Source: an uncultured Bacteroidales bacterium
GTDB taxonomy: Bacteria; Bacteroidota; Bacteroidia; Bacteroidales; FEN-979
Length of the DNA: 57,292 nucleotides
Assembly: GCA_903875045.1 (NCBI GenBank)
Contig: CAIQUS010000184.1
Coordinates: 1-57,292 of the forward strand
Reading direction: 5' to 3'
Notes under the pieces: generated by a model
What the model saw: the letters and a program-made list of their open reading frames with translations, nothing else
What the model was told of the DNA's origin: nothing
Database searches by the model: none
Shown: positions 53,463 through 57,292 of the stretch, piece after piece
Numbering within the stretch: the first letter of the stretch is position 1
Layout of the letters: the number at the start of each line of letters is the position of its first letter
Position numbers and translations under genes: made by a program

Positions 53463-53484
53463 AAAATTAGCCGTCGCTAATTTT
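53463..53484. promoter_or_regulatory. Perfect 22-bp hairpin in the leader of the mobile element
   Basis: AAAATTAGC, loop CGTC, GCTAATTTT: 9-bp perfect arms. A transcription end or protein-binding site is possible. The surrounding 53311-53735 stretch has no gene and is AT-rich. Confidence 0.6.
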
Positions 53485-53590
53485 GAACTATTATTTCGTA
53501 TCGAAAATCACCTTTTCAGATAGCAAAATAAAAATCCATTTCCGGGCAAAAAAATAATATCGGGATCTCTTCAGGATACCTCGAAATTTT

Positions 53591-53640
53591 TTATTTGTAT
53601 ATCCTTGTATTTATTTGTATTATTCTGTACTAATTTGTAT
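53591..53640 (+). repeat. Five phased TTGTAT-type repeats, 10-bp period
   Basis: Five 10-bp units end in TTGTAT, TTGTAT, TTGTAT, CTGTAC and TTGTAT, spaced exactly one helical turn apart. They lie about 100 bp upstream of the HTH gene. Such spacing places all copies on one face of DNA and suggests a binding array. Confidence 0.7.
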
Positions 53641-53702
53641 TAAATAGTTCACTATCAAGTAGTTGTTCATAACTTTATTTTTTTTTATCACTCATGATTG
53701 TC

Positions 53703-53710
53703 TACTTTCG
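53703..53710 (+). promoter_or_regulatory. Probable -7 box of the excisionase-like gene
   Basis: TACTTTCG differs from TAnnTTTG at one position and lies 26 bp before ATG 53736. Confidence 0.4.
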
Positions 53711-53735
53711 CCGCCGGTAATTTAAACTATAAATC

Positions 53736-53918
53736 ATGGACAAAATGTTAAGAATCGAAAAACCGGTAACGGCCAAATATGTTTGCAAAATTATAGGGGT
53801 TAGCCGACCTGCACTTCACAGATATAGTAAATCAGGGATGGTCCGCTCTTATAAACTGGGAGGAAAGCTTTTTTACTTTGAAACGGAAGTTCTTGAAGAC
53901 CTGCGAAAGGGCCGGTAA
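53736..53918 (+). CDS. Excisionase/MerR-type helix-turn-helix protein
   Basis: 60 residues. The HTH_17 pattern is clear: VTAKYVCKIIGVSRPALHRY (helix-turn-helix), then the wing SYKLGGKLFYFETEVLEDL. Such small proteins direct excision or regulate genes in integrative elements of Bacteroidota. It is preceded by a phased repeat array and is the first gene of the element. A role as excisionase or replication control is inferred from type and position. Confidence 0.85.
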   Translation: MDKMLRIEKPVTAKYVCKIIGVSRPALHRYSKSGMVRSYKLGGKLFYFETEVLEDLRKGR

Positions 53919-53992
53919 GCCGGTCAGCGAAAAAAATCAGTTCAGATGAACTATCTCCTTCAAACACTTGGAAACCTTAATAACGACATTTT

Positions 53993-54229
53993 ATGAAAAC
54001 ATTTTCAAATACATCGAGGATGGACCTCGATCTTTTACGGGATGCGTTGAGAAATTATTCAGCGCTCATTCAGGAACTTCAGAGTCAAGACGGTAATAAA
54101 ATATGTTATATGCATACCGACAAGTATGGCAAACGGCTCCCTTTGGCTCCAACCCGTATTGAGAATCGTGTACGTGAGCTTATTGCAGCTATTGATTCTG
54201 AAAAGAAAATTCTCAATGGCGGTGATTAA
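53993..54229 (+). CDS. Hypothetical small protein of the mobile element
   Basis: 78 residues, unrecognised. It is helical in pattern (MDLDLLRDALRNYSALIQEL and APTRIENRVRELIAAIDSEK) with a short basic middle (HTDKYGKRLPLAP). It lies between the HTH gene (74 bp) and the next small gene (64 bp). Coding is supported by frame length and composition only. Confidence 0.6.
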   Translation: MKTFSNTSRMDLDLLRDALRNYSALIQELQSQDGNKICYMHTDKYGKRLPLAPTRIENRVRELIAAIDSEKKILNGGD

Positions 54230-54292
54230 ACAATTTACCAGCCCCAAGCCACACACGATCACTCCCCTCCCAAAATAACCAATTCAATTATT

Positions 54293-54676
54293 ATGGCAAA
54301 ACTACAACGCTCACTATACGAGGGTGCCCCCGGTATGCTCATGGACAGGATCCATGAAGTCAATTCCCTGTTGGCTAATTCTGAATTAAAAACGGGACAG
54401 ACTGAATCCTGGAAATTCTGGAAAAAGACTAGTGATATCATGAAATACGCCTGGGACTACATGCAAAATCTCAATTGGGTGCTTAAAGAAAATTATGCAC
54501 TCAAAGAAGAAAACTCCTATTTGCGAGCTGCCCTGGCTCATGAGAGAGAAATCAACATGCACATTTCTGTACTCACTCATTTGAAATTGACTGATCAGTT
54601 TGAAGAGAGAGTAAAATTGGTTGATCAAATAATGGCTCTTGGTGTTAATGATTTAGGAGGAATATTCCGTGGATGA
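54293..54676 (+). CDS. Hypothetical helical protein of the mobile element
   Basis: 127 residues, unrecognised. Predicted almost all helix, with a likely coiled coil around WVLKENYALKEENSYLRAAL. Its stop (54674-54676) overlaps the start of the primase/helicase-like gene, so the two are translationally coupled, and it may be a replication accessory factor. That role is inference. Confidence 0.65.
   Translation: MAKLQRSLYEGAPGMLMDRIHEVNSLLANSELKTGQTESWKFWKKTSDIMKYAWDYMQNLNWVLKENYALKEENSYLRAALAHEREINMHISVLTHLKLTDQFEERVKLVDQIMALGVNDLGGIFRG
54655..54660 (+). promoter_or_regulatory. Ribosome binding site AGGAGG
   Basis: A perfect AGGAGG lies 8 bp before the GTG at 54669. Strong Shine-Dalgarno sites are rare in Bacteroidota; here it decides for the GTG start over any later ATG. 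Confidence 0.7.
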
Positions 54677-56837
54677 AAATATCGATCTCCTTGAGACAAA
54701 TGCCGGCAAAAAAGAAAAGATTTGTACCGAAGCTGAATTGTTGCTCACCCAAGCCGGTGACAATATCTTTCAGCAATCCGATGCAATTTCAGTAATCTGT
54801 CAGAACTTCATTGAACTCAAAGATCCAGCTTCGGCTGATCTGTTCTTCAAATACGTTTCCAAGAAGTTCAAAATATCAAAAAAGATTTTCACAGACACTT
54901 TCAAGAAACAATCTGATGAATCTAAAAAACCAAAGTTTGCAAGGGTAGCTGATTTCATCGAAGATGAAAATGACCCTGAACATAAACAAGGATGGTTCGT
55001 AAGAAAAAACTGTTATTGGTTCCATACCAAAGAGGGAGGTCCGGTTTGCGGATCAAATTTTATCATCATTCCCTTATACCATATCTATTCTAAAATCGAC
55101 AACAAACGCCTTGTTCGTATCACCAATGAACATGGCGATTCAAAGATCATTGACATACCATCAAAGAACTTTATTTCAGTTGAGCAGTTCCAGGCTTATG
55201 TTTATGGTGAAGGAAACTTTATCTGGACAGGTGGCAAAGCTCATTATCTTAAAATATTGAAATTTATCTCAAATGATTTCCCAGAGTGTGATGAACTCAA
55301 AACGTTAGGCTGGCAGCGTGAAGGATTTTACGCTTTCGCCAATGGCATTTATAACGGCTCCTGGCAGCCTGTAAATGAATTCGGGATAACATCCCATAAT
55401 GAAAAAAGGTACTTTTCTCCGGCCTTCTCAGTGGTGTACAGCAATGTCAGAGAAGATGATGATGAGTATGAAAACGACCGCTATTTTGTTTATAATGAAG
55501 CTCCCTGTAATTTCGGCCAGTGGTCGCAACTTATGACAGATGTTTATGGTAGCAATGCTACGATCGCTGTCTCTTTCGCCATCGCTACGGTTTTCCGCGA
55601 TCTTATCTATGAGAAATATAAAATCTTTCCTCACCTGTTCCTGTTCGGTGAAAAGCAGTCCGGTAAAAGTCAATTGGCCTGGTCATTGTCAAACCTCTTT
55701 TTCCATAATATGCCTGCATTCAACCTCAATTCAGGTACTCATGTCGGCCTTTCAAGAAAGGCTTCCCGGGCTAAAAATTCTATCGTTTGGGCCGATGAAT
55801 ATACCAATGATATTGACCCCCGGCGCTTTCAGTTGTTGAAAGCTGCCTATGACGGGGTTGGGCATGAGAAAGGAAAGTTGTCAAATGACAGCAGAACGAT
55901 GATTAATAAAATCAATGGCGCGTTCTGCATTTCCGGCCAGTATCTTCCAACGCTTGATGACAATGCACTTTTAACCAGGGCTTGCCTGCTTTCTTTTATC
56001 AAAAAGAAATATTCAAAACTGGAAATGGAAAAGTATGAGCAGCTTAAAAAGTTGGAGGTTGCAGGGATAAGTTCCCTTGTCTGCAAAATTGTTGATTTTC
56101 GGAAGGTCATGGAAGAACAATTCGCAATGACCTTTTCCGCTATCCAGGAAGAACTGAAGGCAGACATGACCAATGAAAACCTTCCTTACGATGAAAGACT
56201 GGTTCGCAATTATTGCTGTTTGCTTGCACCGGTGAAGATAATCCTTGAAAGCGCGAACCCACTTGAGCTTAGTTTCACCTATGAAACACTTTACGCTCAG
56301 GTTAAACATGATATTGCTTCCATGTCAAAGCAGATCAGCAGTTCAGAATCTATTTCAAACTTCTGGAAGACCGTTGAGTATTTGCTTGATGAAGGAAAGA
56401 TACAGTCTGGGGTGGATTTCAAAATCAATGTTACTCCTTCCCTGTCATATACGGATAAGGACGGGAAAGAAAAGACCGGTCCTTTTGATAAACCCCAAAA
56501 CCTCCTGTTCATCCGGTTTTCAAGGGTTCATCCGCTTTACATGGAAAAATGGCGCCAACAGACCGGTAAAAACGGGATCGACCTGATTTCAATTCTCCAT
56601 TACCTTAAAAACAATAAGTCTTATGTTGGTAACGCTTCTGGGGTTCGCTTCGATACCAGTAACACTTCCGCTTATGTGTTCAAATATGGACCTGGTGAAC
56701 TAGATGTGAACCTTGAAAGGACTGTCCGGGATTCCTTTTCAAAAGCCAATAGTGCTATTGAACAGGAACTTACACCAGTGAAACCGCCCGAGGACCTGCA
56801 GTCGGAGATCGATCTGAACCCTGAACCACCATTCTGA
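54669..56837 (+). CDS. Primase/helicase-like replication ATPase (DUF927-like) of a mobile element
   Basis: 722 residues from GTG 54669. The middle (about 170-300) resembles the DUF927-type region of plasmid and phage replication proteins (DELKTLGWQREGFYAFANGI). An ATPase domain follows with Walker A GEKQSGKS (327-334) and Walker B NSIVWADEY, then a sensor-like stretch (GAFCISGQYLPTLDDNALLT) with the arginine in TRACLL. No Toprim or polymerase motif is recognised at the N-terminus, so primase activity is not certain; helicase-type replication initiation is the better guess. A putative origin with iterons lies directly behind the stop. Start chosen by the AGGAGG site and overlap with the upstream gene. 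Confidence 0.75.
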   Translation: MDENIDLLETNAGKKEKICTEAELLLTQAGDNIFQQSDAISVICQNFIELKDPASADLFFKYVSKKFKISKKIFTDTFKKQSDESKKPKFARVADFIEDENDPEHKQGWFVRKNCYWFHTKEGGPVCGSNFIIIPLYHIYSKIDNKRLVRITNEHGDSKIIDIPSKNFISVEQFQAYVYGEGNFIWTGGKAHYLKILKFISNDFPECDELKTLGWQREGFYAFANGIYNGSWQPVNEFGITSHNEKRYFSPAFSVVYSNVREDDDEYENDRYFVYNEAPCNFGQWSQLMTDVYGSNATIAVSFAIATVFRDLIYEKYKIFPHLFLFGEKQSGKSQLAWSLSNLFFHNMPAFNLNSGTHVGLSRKASRAKNSIVWADEYTNDIDPRRFQLLKAAYDGVGHEKGKLSNDSRTMINKINGAFCISGQYLPTLDDNALLTRACLLSFIKKKYSKLEMEKYEQLKKLEVAGISSLVCKIVDFRKVMEEQFAMTFSAIQEELKADMTNENLPYDERLVRNYCCLLAPVKIILESANPLELSFTYETLYAQVKHDIASMSKQISSSESISNFWKTVEYLLDEGKIQSGVDFKINVTPSLSYTDKDGKEKTGPFDKPQNLLFIRFSRVHPLYMEKWRQQTGKNGIDLISILHYLKNNKSYVGNASGVRFDTSNTSAYVFKYGPGELDVNLERTVRDSFSKANSAIEQELTPVKPPEDLQSEIDLNPEPPF

Positions 56838-56885
56838 CTTTGAAAAAAATAAAAATCAGTGATATTTTTCATGAAAACCGATTCT

Positions 56886-57017
56886 ACCTTTCCAACAGTC
56901 CAACAATTTTATATTTTATTGATTTATAATATATTAAAGGTATAAAAGGTGTTGGAACCTGTTGGAACGTGTTGGAACGTGTTGGACGCTGTTGGACTGT
57001 TGGACTGTTGGAAAGGT
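56886..57017. other. Putative replication origin: iterons, AT-rich stretch, 20-bp inverted repeat
   Basis: A perfect inverted repeat (56886-56905 and 56998-57017, arm ACCTTTCCAACAGTCCAACA) bounds the block. The left arm is followed by an AT-rich stretch (56906-56947, mostly A/T). Then come seven direct copies of TGTTGGA at 56950, 56960, 56970, 56980, 56990, 56998 and 57006 (spacing 10,10,10,10,8,8), and two inverted copies lie in the left arm. Position just after the replication ATPase gene fits an iteron origin. Alternatives are a conjugation or integration site. Confidence 0.6.
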
Positions 57018-57082
57018 AATTTGCCTCTGGCAAACCCCAAATATATTTTTTTTTTTGAAAATTCAGCCAAACTCTACCCGAA

Positions 57083-57292
57083 ATGAATCTGCCACCTTTT
57101 AAGAAAAATCAAAGCGGCTTCGCATACTTTAGCGAGCTTCCGGAAAACTTTCGTCTGGCGACCATTGATGATTTTATTGTGGATGGGAAACGCAGGATTG
57201 GTCTGATGTTCCTCATTCAATGGATTGATGATGCCTGCTTTTATCAGATATGTTATGTCTCGATGAACCTTACTCGTAAGATCCTTGGGCCG
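57083..57292 (+). CDS. Hypothetical protein, 3' end outside window
   Basis: Seventy codons from ATG 57083 to the window edge: MNLPPFKKNQSGFAYFSELP, then ENFRLATIDDFIVDGKRRIG and LMFLIQWIDDACFYQICYVS. Unrecognised. It lies behind the putative origin on the same strand as the replication ATPase and is probably part of the element. Confidence 0.55.
   Translation, partial: MNLPPFKKNQSGFAYFSELPENFRLATIDDFIVDGKRRIGLMFLIQWIDDACFYQICYVSMNLTRKILGP

Overview
The window is a chromosome segment of a Bacteroidota bacterium. Several lines of sequence evidence agree: perfect or near-perfect TAnnTTTG -7 promoter boxes (for example at 21418, 35328, 45251, 45966), type IX secretion (a PorZ-like gene and several cargo proteins with a conserved C-terminal sorting domain), few Shine-Dalgarno sites, an HU gene, a Wza/Wzc export pair with a tyrosine-rich tail, and several families of short palindromic intergenic repeats. 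Genus cannot be fixed from the sequence; a free-living or anaerobic Bacteroidales/Marinilabiliales-like organism is my inference.

Layout. 1-2464: end of a histidine kinase, a frameshifted hypothetical gene, an octamer repeat array and a Bro-N (phage antirepressor-like) gene. 2491-7885: penicillin-binding protein 1C, HU, and a secreted GH5 glycosidase with carbohydrate-binding modules. 8003-10701: an HxlR regulator whose leader is invaded by a 193-bp MITE, two lipoprotein-like genes (one a chagasin-type protease inhibitor) and an NAD-dependent epimerase. 10721-19403 (minus): a TolC/HlyD/ABC-2 export operon ending in an MltF-like lytic transglycosylase. 19515-23484: MltD-like LysM transglycosylase, then a secreted peptidylarginine deiminase-like enzyme. 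23643-35248 (minus): lysS, recO, porZ, cysN, cysD, Wzc-like and Wza-like export proteins, miaB. 35369-45376: topA, a degenerate arginase-fold protein, an aspartyl protease pseudogene, a palindromic repeat element, ruvC, a YbhN-like membrane protein with a glycosyltransferase, ispD, queA, a HAD hydrolase and a tRNA with anticodon CAT.

45377-53300 is an accessory region: two related inverted-repeat elements carrying dead four-helix-bundle genes (one split by the same MITE seen at 8036) bracket two secreted sorting-domain proteins (a seven-blade propeller and a leucine-rich repeat protein); then come a subtilisin with a CUB domain and two tandem phage tail-collar-domain genes, the second incomplete.

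53300-57292 (end) looks like the start of an integrated replicative mobile element: phased repeats and a hairpin upstream of an excisionase-type HTH gene, two small genes, a primase/helicase-like ATPase, and directly behind it an AT-rich stretch with nine copies of TGTTGGA (seven direct, two inverted) bounded by a perfect 20-bp inverted repeat, a good candidate replication origin. This, the MITE family with clear target duplications, and the deiminase are the most interesting features.
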